Both the position numbers and the translations under genes were made by a program. 64,000 nt of DNA from Rhizobium sp. FY34 (lineage in GTDB: Bacteria > Pseudomonadota > Alphaproteobacteria > Rhizobiales > Rhizobiaceae), in assembly GCF_005222845.1 (NCBI RefSeq), contig NZ_STFZ01000034.1, forward strand, positions 1 through 64,000. The letters run 5' to 3'. Of the stretch, positions 26,170 through 33,400 are shown piece by piece; within the stretch, counting starts at the first letter, position 1, and each line of letters begins with the position of its first letter. The notes beneath the pieces are model-generated. The model was not told the origin of the DNA, made no database searches, and saw nothing but the letters and a program-made list of their open reading frames with translations.

Positions 26170-26323
26170 CCCCTCCCCAACCCCTCCCCACAAGGGGGAG
26201 GGGCTAGCCCGCGGCCACGGCTTTGCCCAGACGTTCAGCAACGCCTTGCGGTAACGGCCCGGAGAAGGATGCAGGCGGGACGGCAGGTTAAGCCCTCCCC
26301 CTTGTGGGGAGGGTTGGGAGGGG
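26170..26323. repeat. Inverted repeat doublet D, AGCCCTCCCC class
   Basis: The left arm (26170-26215, CCCCTCCCCAACCCCTCCCC then ACAAGGGGGAGGGGCT) and right arm (26291-26323) are near-exact reverse complements. It lies just after betB, at the border of the TA insertion in the bet cluster. Confidence 0.8.
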
Positions 26324-26432
26324 TTTTGTCAATCAAAAGCAAAGGCATGACATGAGTTTCGCAGAGGACGTCATTGCTGATTATGGCCGGGCAGATGCCG
26401 CCGCCGGTACAGCCATGCCCGCTGCTTGCCCC

Positions 26433-26783
26433 TCACACCACGATATCATCCAGATCGACCTTCAACGCAGCGGCAATGCGCTTCAGCACATCGACGGAGC
26501 CGGTCTTCTTGCCGGTCTCGATTTCCGACAGATAGGGCTGCGAAATGCCGGCGGCCTCGGCAAGTTCGGAGACGGAGAGTTTTCGATAGGTGCGGTAGGT
26601 GCGGATGCGGCTGTCGGTTTCAAACAGCTCATAGACGAGTTCCGCCGGCCAGGTTTCCTCGCCCGCGCGCACGCGGGCCATGATCCTTTCGGCCGTGATC
26701 GTATCGATCAGGTCTTCGTAGTCGTCCTCGGGAATGAGAACATAGGTCTCGCCGTCGATGACGGTCTTGCGCACTTCGCCCAT
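26433..26783 (-). CDS. XRE-family antitoxin of the relE-xre module within the bet cluster
   Basis: 116 residues. The N-terminal part (VIDGETYVLIPEDDYEDLID) resembles the toxin-binding arm of antitoxins, and residues ~65-116 are an XRE HTH (LSVSELAEAAGISQPYLSEIETGKK). It is the second gene of a minus-strand pair, 3 bp after the RelE-like toxin. This toxin-first order is normal for HigBA-type modules. It is antisense to the space between betB and betA. Confidence 0.9.
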   Translation of the reverse strand: MGEVRKTVIDGETYVLIPEDDYEDLIDTITAERIMARVRAGEETWPAELVYELFETDSRIRTYRTYRKLSVSELAEAAGISQPYLSEIETGKKTGSVDVLKRIAAALKVDLDDIVV

Positions 26784-26786
26784 TGG

Positions 26787-27032
26787 TCACTCCTTGTAGA
26801 TGCCACCGCGCGGTCCGACCTCGACGACAATCACCAGCATCGTCTGTTCGTCGATGATGACCCGGTCGTCTCCGACACGAATTCTCAGAAGTGGGCTGCC
26901 CTTCAACTTCTTCACATCGACTCGTTCACCACGCGCGAAGGCATCGACTTTCATTCGGATGGCGTCCCGTCGTCTGGGCTGCATCCGGTCCAACACTTTG
27001 CTGGCTGCCCTCGTGTACTCCACCCTCTTCAT
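26787..27032 (-). CDS. RelE-family toxin within the bet cluster
   Basis: 81 residues with the compact RelE pattern: VEYTRAASKVLDRMQP, VKKLKGSPLLRIRVGDDRVIID and VIVVEVGPRGGIYKE. The VGDDRVI(I/F) and GxRGxIYK blocks are typical of RelE/HigB mRNA interferases. It is first in a minus-strand operon with the XRE gene. A sigma70-like promoter at 27039-27066 would drive it and overlaps the upstream region of betA. Confidence 0.9.
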   Translation of the reverse strand: MKRVEYTRAASKVLDRMQPRRRDAIRMKVDAFARGERVDVKKLKGSPLLRIRVGDDRVIIDEQTMLVIVVEVGPRGGIYKE

Positions 27033-27038
27033 TTCACG

Positions 27039-27066
27039 ATTATAGCAAATAGCGATAGTTCTTCAA
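27039..27066 (-). promoter_or_regulatory. Promoter of the relE-xre module
   Basis: On the minus strand TTGAAG (27061-27066), a 16-bp spacer and TGC-TATAAT (ATTATA on the plus strand, 27039-27044) form an extended -10 promoter. Repeats of CTAT.GCTAT lie in the spacer (CTATCGCTATTTGCTATAAT) and may be operator half-sites. It lies 19-46 bp upstream of the betA ATG on the other strand. Confidence 0.65.
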
Positions 27067-27084
27067 CCACTCGGACATGACACC

Positions 27085-28737
27085 ATGCAGAACGCAGATT
27101 TCGTCATCATCGGTTCCGGCTCGGCAGGCTCGGCCATGGCCTACCGCCTGTCGGAGGATGGCAAGCATACAGTCATCGTGCTGGAATACGGCGGTTCCGA
27201 TATCGGCCCCTTCGTGCAGATGCCGGCGGCACTTGCCTATCCGATGAACATGGACCGCTACAATTGGGGCTATCTGTCGGAGCCCGAGCCGCATTTGAAC
27301 AACCGGCGGATGATTGCGCCACGCGGCAAGGTGATCGGCGGCTCATCCTCGATCAATGGCATGGTCTATGTGCGCGGCCATGCGGAAGACTTCAACCGCT
27401 GGGACGATCTTGGTGCGACCGGCTGGGCCTATGCCGATGTACTGCCCTATTTCAAGCGGCAGGAAAACACCCATGGCGGCGAGGATGGCTGGCGCGGCGC
27501 AGACGGTCCCTTGCATGTACGGCGCGGCGCGGCGAAAAACCCGCTCTACAGCGCCTTCATCGAGGCGGGCCGCCAGGCCGGTTTCCCGGTGACGCAGGAT
27601 TATAACGGCTCCCAACAGGAAGGCTTTGGCCTGATGGAGCAGACGAGTTGGGCAGGCCGCCGCTGGTCCACGGCGAATGCCTACCTCAAGCCAGCGCTGA
27701 AGCGGCCCAATGTGTCGCTGATCCGCTGTTTTGCCCGAAAGGTCGTTCTGGAAGGCACACGCGCCGTCGGCGTCGAGGTGGAAATCGGCGGCCGGATCGA
27801 GGTGGTGCGGGCAAGCCGCGAGGTGATCGTGGCGGCGTCCGCCTTCAACTCGCCGAAAATCCTGATGCTGTCAGGGATAGGCCCGGCAGCGCATCTGAAG
27901 GACATGGGCATCACGGTTGTGGCAGACAGGCCGGGTGTGGGCCAGAACCTGCAGGACCATCTGGAATATTACCACCAGTTCAAATCGAAACTGCCGATCA
28001 CCCTGCATTCGAAGAACAACTGGTTCTGGAAGGGCGTGGTGGGGGCGCAGTGGCTGTTTACCAAAACCGGGCTTGGCACGTCCAATCAGTTCGAGGCCGC
28101 CGCCTTCATCCGCTCCGGCGCCGGCATCAAATGGCCGGATCTGCAATATCATTTCCTGCCAATCGCCGTGTCTTATGATGGCAAGTCATCTGCCGAAGGC
28201 CATGGTTTCCAGGCGCATGTCGGTTTCAACATGTCGAAATCACGCGGATCTGTGACGCTTCGCTCGCCGGATGTGAAGGACGCGCCCGTGCTGCGCTTCA
28301 ACTATATGAGCGACCCGGACGACTGGGTGAAATTCCGCCATGCGGTGCGCGTCACCCGCGAGATCTTTGGCCAGAAGGCGTTTGATGCCTATCGCGACAG
28401 CGAAATCGCCCCCGGCGAACGCGTGCAGAGCGACGAAGAGATCGATGCCTATCTCGCCGAGCATCTGGAAGGCGCCTATCACCCCTGCGGCACCTGCCGG
28501 ATGGGCCGCGTGGACGACCCGCATGCCGTGGTCGATCCGACAACGAGAGTGATCGGCATCGAGGGCCTGCGGGTGGCGGATTCATCCATCTTCCCGCATG
28601 TCACCTATGGCAATCTGAACGGCCCCTCGATCATGACCGGCGAAAAGGCCGCCGACCATATTCTCGGGCGCGATCCCCTGCCCCGCTCCAACCAGGAGCC
28701 GTGGGTGAGCCCCAATTGGCAGGTCAGCGACAGGTAG
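27085..28737 (+). CDS. betA: Choline dehydrogenase (GMC oxidoreductase)
   Basis: 550 residues. The FAD-binding Rossmann motif [20 protein letters not shown] opens the protein. The GMC signatures [20 protein letters not shown] and the later [14 protein letters not shown] are clear, and the C-terminal catalytic region has [10 protein letters not shown] and [11 protein letters not shown]. It oxidises choline to betaine aldehyde, feeding BetB. Length is normal. The ribosome-binding site is weak. The relE-xre module lies antisense directly upstream, so betA may depend on read-through from betB or on its own promoter. Confidence 0.95.
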   Translation: MQNADFVIIGSGSAGSAMAYRLSEDGKHTVIVLEYGGSDIGPFVQMPAALAYPMNMDRYNWGYLSEPEPHLNNRRMIAPRGKVIGGSSSINGMVYVRGHAEDFNRWDDLGATGWAYADVLPYFKRQENTHGGEDGWRGADGPLHVRRGAAKNPLYSAFIEAGRQAGFPVTQDYNGSQQEGFGLMEQTSWAGRRWSTANAYLKPALKRPNVSLIRCFARKVVLEGTRAVGVEVEIGGRIEVVRASREVIVAASAFNSPKILMLSGIGPAAHLKDMGITVVADRPGVGQNLQDHLEYYHQFKSKLPITLHSKNNWFWKGVVGAQWLFTKTGLGTSNQFEAAAFIRSGAGIKWPDLQYHFLPIAVSYDGKSSAEGHGFQAHVGFNMSKSRGSVTLRSPDVKDAPVLRFNYMSDPDDWVKFRHAVRVTREIFGQKAFDAYRDSEIAPGERVQSDEEIDAYLAEHLEGAYHPCGTCRMGRVDDPHAVVDPTTRVIGIEGLRVADSSIFPHVTYGNLNGPSIMTGEKAADHILGRDPLPRSNQEPWVSPNWQVSDR

Positions 28738-28755
28738 GGGGTGCCCAAACGGAAT

Positions 28756-28788
28756 TTTCGTTTATTGCGTCTGTTTCGTTTGTTGCGT
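28756..28788. promoter_or_regulatory. 18-bp-spaced direct repeats upstream of the PIN module
   Basis: TTTCGTTTATTGCGT (28756-28770) and TTTCGTTTGTTGCGT (28774-28788) differ at one base and are spaced 18 bp apart. They lie 55 bp before the antitoxin start, in DNA poorer in GC than the surroundings. They are a likely binding site of the excisionase-like antitoxin. Confidence 0.5.
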
Positions 28789-28842
28789 TTAGATGGCAAT
28801 TCCTGTACATAGAACGCGCAACCGTTTTTGAGAGGATAAATC

Positions 28843-29298
28843 ATGTTGGCACTTCTTGATCAGGTTCGTGAACCTGTAACAGCCACTGAAACGGAAGCAG
28901 TCATCGCGCGCAAGGCTGCCGAACGTCTGCAAGCCGTTGCAGAGGCTCAGCAAGATATTACGATTCATATTGAAGGCTCCAGAGTGGCCGTTCCGCTGCC
29001 GGCTCGAGCTGTCGAGTTGATGTTCACCGTGCTGTCGGCAATGGCGAATGGACAACCTATATCTGTCATTCCGCAGCAGGCCGAATTATCCACCAAACAG
29101 GCGGCGGACTTTCTAAACGTATCGCGACCCTTTGTCGTCAAGCTGATTGACGAAGGGAGTCTACCTGCACGAAAAGTAAACCGTCACCGCAGGATCAAAT
29201 TTGCCGATCTAGTCGCATTTGAGAAGAAATCTCAGAGCGACAGAATGGACGCATTGGCTGAAATGGCACGAGAAACGAGAGAGCTGGAGCTTGAATGA
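28843..29298 (+). CDS. Excisionase/MerR-type HTH antitoxin
   Basis: 151 residues. The C-terminal half holds an excisionase-like winged helix (LSTKQAADFLNVSRPFVVKL, then IDEGSLPARKVNRHRRIKFADLVAFE). The N-terminal half is of unknown fold (VAVPLPARAVELMFTVLSAMANG). Proteins with this arrangement are the antitoxins of PIN-domain toxins. The stop overlaps the toxin ATG (ATGA), so translation is coupled. Ribosome-binding site AGAGGA is present. Confidence 0.88.
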   Translation: MLALLDQVREPVTATETEAVIARKAAERLQAVAEAQQDITIHIEGSRVAVPLPARAVELMFTVLSAMANGQPISVIPQQAELSTKQAADFLNVSRPFVVKLIDEGSLPARKVNRHRRIKFADLVAFEKKSQSDRMDALAEMARETRELELE

Positions 29299-29873
29299 TT
29301 TCGACATTTACGGTCTTCATTGATGCTAACGTGTTCTTTGGAGCGAGGCTGCGAAGCCTCGTTCTTTATATGGCCCAGTCTAAAATGTTTCGCGCACGAT
29401 GGACTGACAAAGTCCACGAAGAGTGGATGCGCAACGTCGCCGACAAGCGAAACATTGATATTTCGCGGCTTGAGAAAATCAAAGCCTGCATGGACAGCTC
29501 TGTATTGAACTGTCTCGTCACCGGCTACGAAGGGCTGGAGGCAAGCTTTGAACTGCCGGATCCGGATGACCGGCACATTCTCGCCGCCGCGGTGAAAACG
29601 CGCGCCGATATGATCCTCACCTTCAATGACCGTGATTTTCCCAAGCATGTCGTTGAGCCGCTTGGCATCGAGATCTGCCACCCCGATGATTTCCTGCTGG
29701 ATCAATTCGGCATCTCGGAGGAGCTTTTCATTGCATATGTCCGTGAAGATTTTCAGCACTACAAGGCACCGCCGCTGACATTCGATCGATATATCGAAGA
29801 TCTGCGCAAGGCCGGTGTGCCGAAGACAGCGAAGCTGATCGAAGAACTGCGCGTGCTGATCGAGCCTGAGTGA
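29295..29873 (+). CDS. PIN-domain toxin (VapC-like ribonuclease)
   Basis: 192 residues. PIN acidic residues appear in order: the first Asp in VFIDANVFFGA, a Glu in VHEEWMRNV, and the DPDDRHILAAAVK and ILTFNDRDFP blocks. The extra C-terminal ~60 residues (after ICHPDDFL) are typical of the longer PIN toxins that pair with excisionase-like antitoxins rather than of short VapC. It presumably cleaves RNA. The 5' third of this module is less GC-rich than its neighbours, suggesting acquisition. Confidence 0.88.
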   Translation: MISTFTVFIDANVFFGARLRSLVLYMAQSKMFRARWTDKVHEEWMRNVADKRNIDISRLEKIKACMDSSVLNCLVTGYEGLEASFELPDPDDRHILAAAVKTRADMILTFNDRDFPKHVVEPLGIEICHPDDFLLDQFGISEELFIAYVREDFQHYKAPPLTFDRYIEDLRKAGVPKTAKLIEELRVLIEPE

Positions 29874-30153
29874 CGTTTGCCGGCTGCGCTTGGCTACCAC
29901 AAGCCGCGTGCCATTGCGGCCCAAGAGGAAAAGCACAGCTTACATAACCACTGCGTTATGAGATGCATGACAATTTTTATTTGCGGCGGGCGTTCCGTTC
30001 TGTAAGCATAACCAGCTAAGGGGACAGATCGCGACTAAGGAGGGTCGCATGTCTGGGAGGGGAAAAGCGGGCCAGGAGACCGCGACCAATCACCACGACA
30101 TGCATCCAGGCGGACAGTCCCTTGACCACATCTTAGCGTGATTGGAGGAGACT
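29874..30153. other. Intergenic region before dctP with a dyad
   Basis: The 280 bp between the PIN gene and dctP contain no gene. A perfect dyad CATAAC-CACTGC-GTTATG lies at 29943-29960 and could bind a regulator of the TRAP operon. No terminator with a U-run was seen after the PIN gene. Confidence 0.5.
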
Positions 30154-31188
30154 ATGTTGCGCGCATTCCTGATTGCCGGCCTGTCCGGTGCTGCCCTTTC
30201 CCTCACCGGCGTTTCGGCCTTTGCTGCCGATGTCGTGCTGAAACTTCACCACTTCCTGCCACCGCAGGCAACAATCCCCAGCAAGGTGCTCACGCCTTGG
30301 GCGGAAAAGATCAAGGCCGATTCGGGTGGCCGTATCGAAGTCGAGATCTATCCGGCCATGCAGCTGGGCGGTAAGCCGGGCGAATTGATCGACCAGGTCA
30401 AGGACGGCGTCGTCGATCTGGGCTGGACGCTGATCGGCTATACGCCGGGCCGCTTCCCGAAGTCGGAAGCCTTCGAACTGCCCTTCATGGTAACGACCGG
30501 TGAAGCCACGTCGCTTGCCTTCAACGATTACTATGAAAAGCACCTGAAGGATGAGTTCAAGGATTATCATGTGCTGGCCGTGCACACCCATGGCCCTGGC
30601 CTTCTCCACACGATTGCCTCCAAGCCCATCAAGTCGCTCGCCGACATGAACGGCCTGAAGCTGCGCGGCACGTCGAAAATGGTCAACCAGATGCTGGAAG
30701 CCATGGGCGCTTCGGCCATCGGCATGCCGGTCACCACCGTTCCGGAATCGCTGTCGAAGAGCGTTATCGATGGCACCGTCGTTCCGTGGGAAGTCACGCC
30801 GTCGATCAAGATCGCCGAGCTGGCGCCCAACCATACCGGCTTTGCCGGCAAGACCGGCCTTTACACGGCAGCCTTCGTGTTTGCCATGAACAAGGACAGC
30901 TATGATGCGCTGCCGGCTGACCTGAAGAAGGTGATCGATGCCAATTCCGGCAAGGAACTGGCCGCCAAGTTCGGCGCTGCCATGGATGCCGGCGACGTGC
31001 GCGGCAAGGAAATTGCCGACAAGGCCGGCAATACCACGATCACGCTCGATGAAGCCGAAACCGCCAAGTGGAAGGCGCAGGGCGAGGCCGTGACGAAAAA
31101 ATGGACCGCCGACATGGATGCCAAGGGCCTGAAGGGCACCGAGCTCTATAGCGACGCGATTTCCCTGATCAACCAATATAGCAAGTAA
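30154..31188 (+). CDS. dctP: TRAP transporter solute-binding protein DctP
   Basis: 344 residues from ATG 30154, with GGAGGAG just upstream (the ORF opens at 30142). The signal peptide (MLRAFLIAGLSGAALSLTGVSAFA) precedes a DctP-type fold: LKLHHFLPPQATIPSK, EIYPAMQLGGKPGELIDQVKDG and the conserved KLRGTSKMVNQML arginine segment that contacts a carboxylate. It captures an organic acid in the periplasm for DctQM; the ligand is unknown. A terminator-like hairpin follows, which would raise its level over the membrane subunits. Confidence 0.93.
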   Translation: MLRAFLIAGLSGAALSLTGVSAFAADVVLKLHHFLPPQATIPSKVLTPWAEKIKADSGGRIEVEIYPAMQLGGKPGELIDQVKDGVVDLGWTLIGYTPGRFPKSEAFELPFMVTTGEATSLAFNDYYEKHLKDEFKDYHVLAVHTHGPGLLHTIASKPIKSLADMNGLKLRGTSKMVNQMLEAMGASAIGMPVTTVPESLSKSVIDGTVVPWEVTPSIKIAELAPNHTGFAGKTGLYTAAFVFAMNKDSYDALPADLKKVIDANSGKELAAKFGAAMDAGDVRGKEIADKAGNTTITLDEAETAKWKAQGEAVTKKWTADMDAKGLKGTELYSDAISLINQYSK

Positions 31189-31199
31189 TTCCTCCCAGC

Positions 31200-31249
31200 T
31201 GGTCCAGACGTTCCTCCTTGTTTTCCCGAGCGTCTGGACCACTTTTTTT
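31200..31249 (+). terminator. Intra-operon terminator/attenuator between dctP and dctQ
   Basis: TGGTCCAGACG (31200-31210) pairs with CGTCTGGACCA (31231-31241) around a 20-base loop, followed by C and seven T. It probably stops part of transcription so that the binding protein exceeds the membrane subunits. Confidence 0.85.
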
Positions 31250-31265
31250 CAAGAGGATGTCATCA

Positions 31266-31805
31266 ATGACAACCCAGAATTCCTCGGCTTTCGATAGAGT
31301 TGAACGCATGGTCAATAGCATGGCAGGCGCCGTGGCCATGTTTGGCGGCCTGTGCCTGGTGATTGCCTGCGCGCTGACCGGCCTTTCCATTCTAGGCTCT
31401 CTCACCATCCGTCCCATTCCCGGCGAAATCGAACTGGTGGAAGCGTTTTGCGGGCTGGCCGTATTTGCCTTCCTGCCCTTCTGTCAGCTGAAGCGCGGCC
31501 ATGTGGGCGTCGATATCCTAATCGCGGCCTTCGGCTCCAAGGCGATGAACTGGACCCAGTTTATCGGTGACATCATCATTGCCGTGCTGATGGCCCTCAT
31601 CACCTGGCGCCATTATGTCGGCTTCATCGACAAATTCGAGAATGGCGAAACGACCCCGCTTCTGCTTCTGCCGATCTGGTGGGGCTTTGCCATCGCGCTC
31701 GTCCTGCTCATCGTCAATGTCATCGTCTGCCTGTTCATGGTGCTGCTCGACCTGCGCGAAATCCGCCGTGGCAACACCATCGTCGCCTCTATGGGAGCCC
31801 ACTAA
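31266..31805 (+). CDS. dctQ: TRAP transporter small permease DctQ
   Basis: 179 residues from ATG 31266 (AGAGG 10 bp upstream). Four transmembrane segments are expected, with the DctQ marks PIPGEIELVEAFCGLAVFAFLPFCQLKRGHVGVD and FENGETTPLLLLPIWWGF. It links DctP to the DctM transporter subunit in the inner membrane. Its TAA overlaps the dctM ATG (TAATG). Confidence 0.92.
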   Translation: MTTQNSSAFDRVERMVNSMAGAVAMFGGLCLVIACALTGLSILGSLTIRPIPGEIELVEAFCGLAVFAFLPFCQLKRGHVGVDILIAAFGSKAMNWTQFIGDIIIAVLMALITWRHYVGFIDKFENGETTPLLLLPIWWGFAIALVLLIVNVIVCLFMVLLDLREIRRGNTIVASMGAH

Positions 31806-33118
31806 TGAGCAGTATTGAAATCGGGCTCTGGTCCTTTCCGGTCCTTATTCTTTTGATATTTCTGCGCGTACCGATTGCCGCTGCCATGCTCGGCACCGGC
31901 ATTGTCGGCACTTTCCTGGTGCTGGACAGATGGGTTCCCATCCTGTCGCAGCTGAAATCCGTCGCCTGGACGACCAATGTCAATTATTCGCTGTCGATCA
32001 TTCCGCTCTTCCTGCTGATGGGCCAGTTTGCAGCACGCGGCGGCATGAGCCAGGCGCTGTTCAATGCGGCGGCAGCCTTTCTCGGCCACCGCAAGGGCGG
32101 CGTTGCCATGGCAGCCGTCGGCGCCTGCGCCGGCTTTGGCTCGATCTGCGGCTCCTCGCTTGCCACCGCCGCCACCATGGCTCAGGTGGCGCTGCCGGAA
32201 CTGAAACGCCACGGCTATTCGGGTGGGCTTTCCACGGCAACGCTTGCCGCCGGCGGCACGCTCGGCATTCTCATTCCGCCCTCCGTCGTCCTGGTCATCT
32301 ATGCGATCCTGGCCGAACAGAATATCGCAAAACTGTTCCTAGCCGCCTTCGTGCCGGGCATCATCGCAGCGATCTCCTATCTCACCGTGATTGCCATCTA
32401 TGTGCGGCTGAAGCCGGAAAGCGCCGGCCAGGCACCACGCGTTCCCTGGGGCGAGCGCCTGCCGGCGCTGATTGCCGTCTGGCCTGTCGTCACCATCTTC
32501 TTCCTCGTCGTTGGCGGTATCTATCTCGGCTGGTTCACGCCCACCCAGGCGGCAGCCGTTGGTGCAGCCAGTGCCGGTCTCGTGGCCTGGAAGAATGGCG
32601 GGCTTGACCGAGCCTCGCTGCTGGCCTGCTTCAAGGAAACGGCGGTTTCCACCGGTATGATCTTCTTCATCGTGCTGGGCGCCACCGTGTTCAACTCCTT
32701 CCTCGCCTTCTCGCGCCTGCCGCAGATGGGTGCCGAATGGGTGACGGCGCAGGGCTTTGCCCCGATGACGGTGTTGATCATCATCCTGGTCCTCTACATC
32801 ATCTTCGGCTGCATCATGGATTCGCTGTCGATGATCGTATTGACCATCCCGATCTTCTTCCCGATCGTGACGGCCATGGATTTCGGCCTGACGCCGGAAC
32901 AGTTCGCCATCTGGTTCGGCATTCTGGTGCTGATGGTGGCCGAGATTGGCATGATCACGCCACCTGTCGGGCTCAATCTGTTCATCATATCGGCCATGGC
33001 ACGCGATGTGCCGGTGCGCGAAACCTACAAGGGCATCCTGCCCTTCGTCACCGCCGACCTGTTGCGCATCATTCTTCTGACCGCCTTCCCGATCATTTCG
33101 ATCTTCCTGATCACTTGA
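31805..33118 (+). CDS. dctM: TRAP transporter large permease DctM
   Basis: 437 residues from ATG 31805, overlapping the dctQ stop by one base. It has about 12 membrane helices. Family blocks include IIPLFLLMGQFAARGGM, AVGACAGFGSICGSSLATAA, GGTLGILIPPSVVLVIYAI and ITPPVGLNLFII. It is the sodium-coupled translocation subunit. A strong terminator follows (33170-33202), closing the operon. Confidence 0.93.
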   Translation: MSSIEIGLWSFPVLILLIFLRVPIAAAMLGTGIVGTFLVLDRWVPILSQLKSVAWTTNVNYSLSIIPLFLLMGQFAARGGMSQALFNAAAAFLGHRKGGVAMAAVGACAGFGSICGSSLATAATMAQVALPELKRHGYSGGLSTATLAAGGTLGILIPPSVVLVIYAILAEQNIAKLFLAAFVPGIIAAISYLTVIAIYVRLKPESAGQAPRVPWGERLPALIAVWPVVTIFFLVVGGIYLGWFTPTQAAAVGAASAGLVAWKNGGLDRASLLACFKETAVSTGMIFFIVLGATVFNSFLAFSRLPQMGAEWVTAQGFAPMTVLIIILVLYIIFGCIMDSLSMIVLTIPIFFPIVTAMDFGLTPEQFAIWFGILVLMVAEIGMITPPVGLNLFIISAMARDVPVRETYKGILPFVTADLLRIILLTAFPIISIFLIT

Positions 33119-33169
33119 TCGTGCGCCCCTGACCGCCGCTGCAAGCGGCGATCCTGTCCGAGACTATCC

Positions 33170-33202
33170 AGCGCGCCGTGCCCCCCGCACGGCGCGCTTT
33201 TT
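33170..33202 (+). terminator. Intrinsic terminator of the dctPQM operon
   Basis: AGCGCGCCGTGC-CCCCC-GCACGGCGCGCT forms a 12-bp perfect stem with a 5-base loop, followed by TTTT. Confidence 0.9.
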
Positions 33203-33274
33203 CGTATGTGCCTCTGCGGCGCGCATATGGTTGTATTTTTACTTTTTACTCTCATTGCATGTAATTTCACTAGA

Positions 33275-33287
33275 CACTTTTAAAGTG
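33275..33287. promoter_or_regulatory. 13-bp palindrome in the promoter region of the PatG-like locus
   Basis: CACTTT-T-AAAGTG is a perfect dyad within an AT-rich stretch (33230-33300), unlike the surrounding GC-rich DNA. It lies 114 bp upstream of the protease start and is the most likely regulator site of the locus. Confidence 0.5.
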
Positions 33288-33400
33288 CATTGCTAGATAT
33301 CTCCCCATAAGCGCGAAACAGCGCAGGGATGATTCGATCACAGACACATCATCGACGAACAGGGTCCGGGGCGCGGCGCGCCTTCGGGAGGAGCACAACC

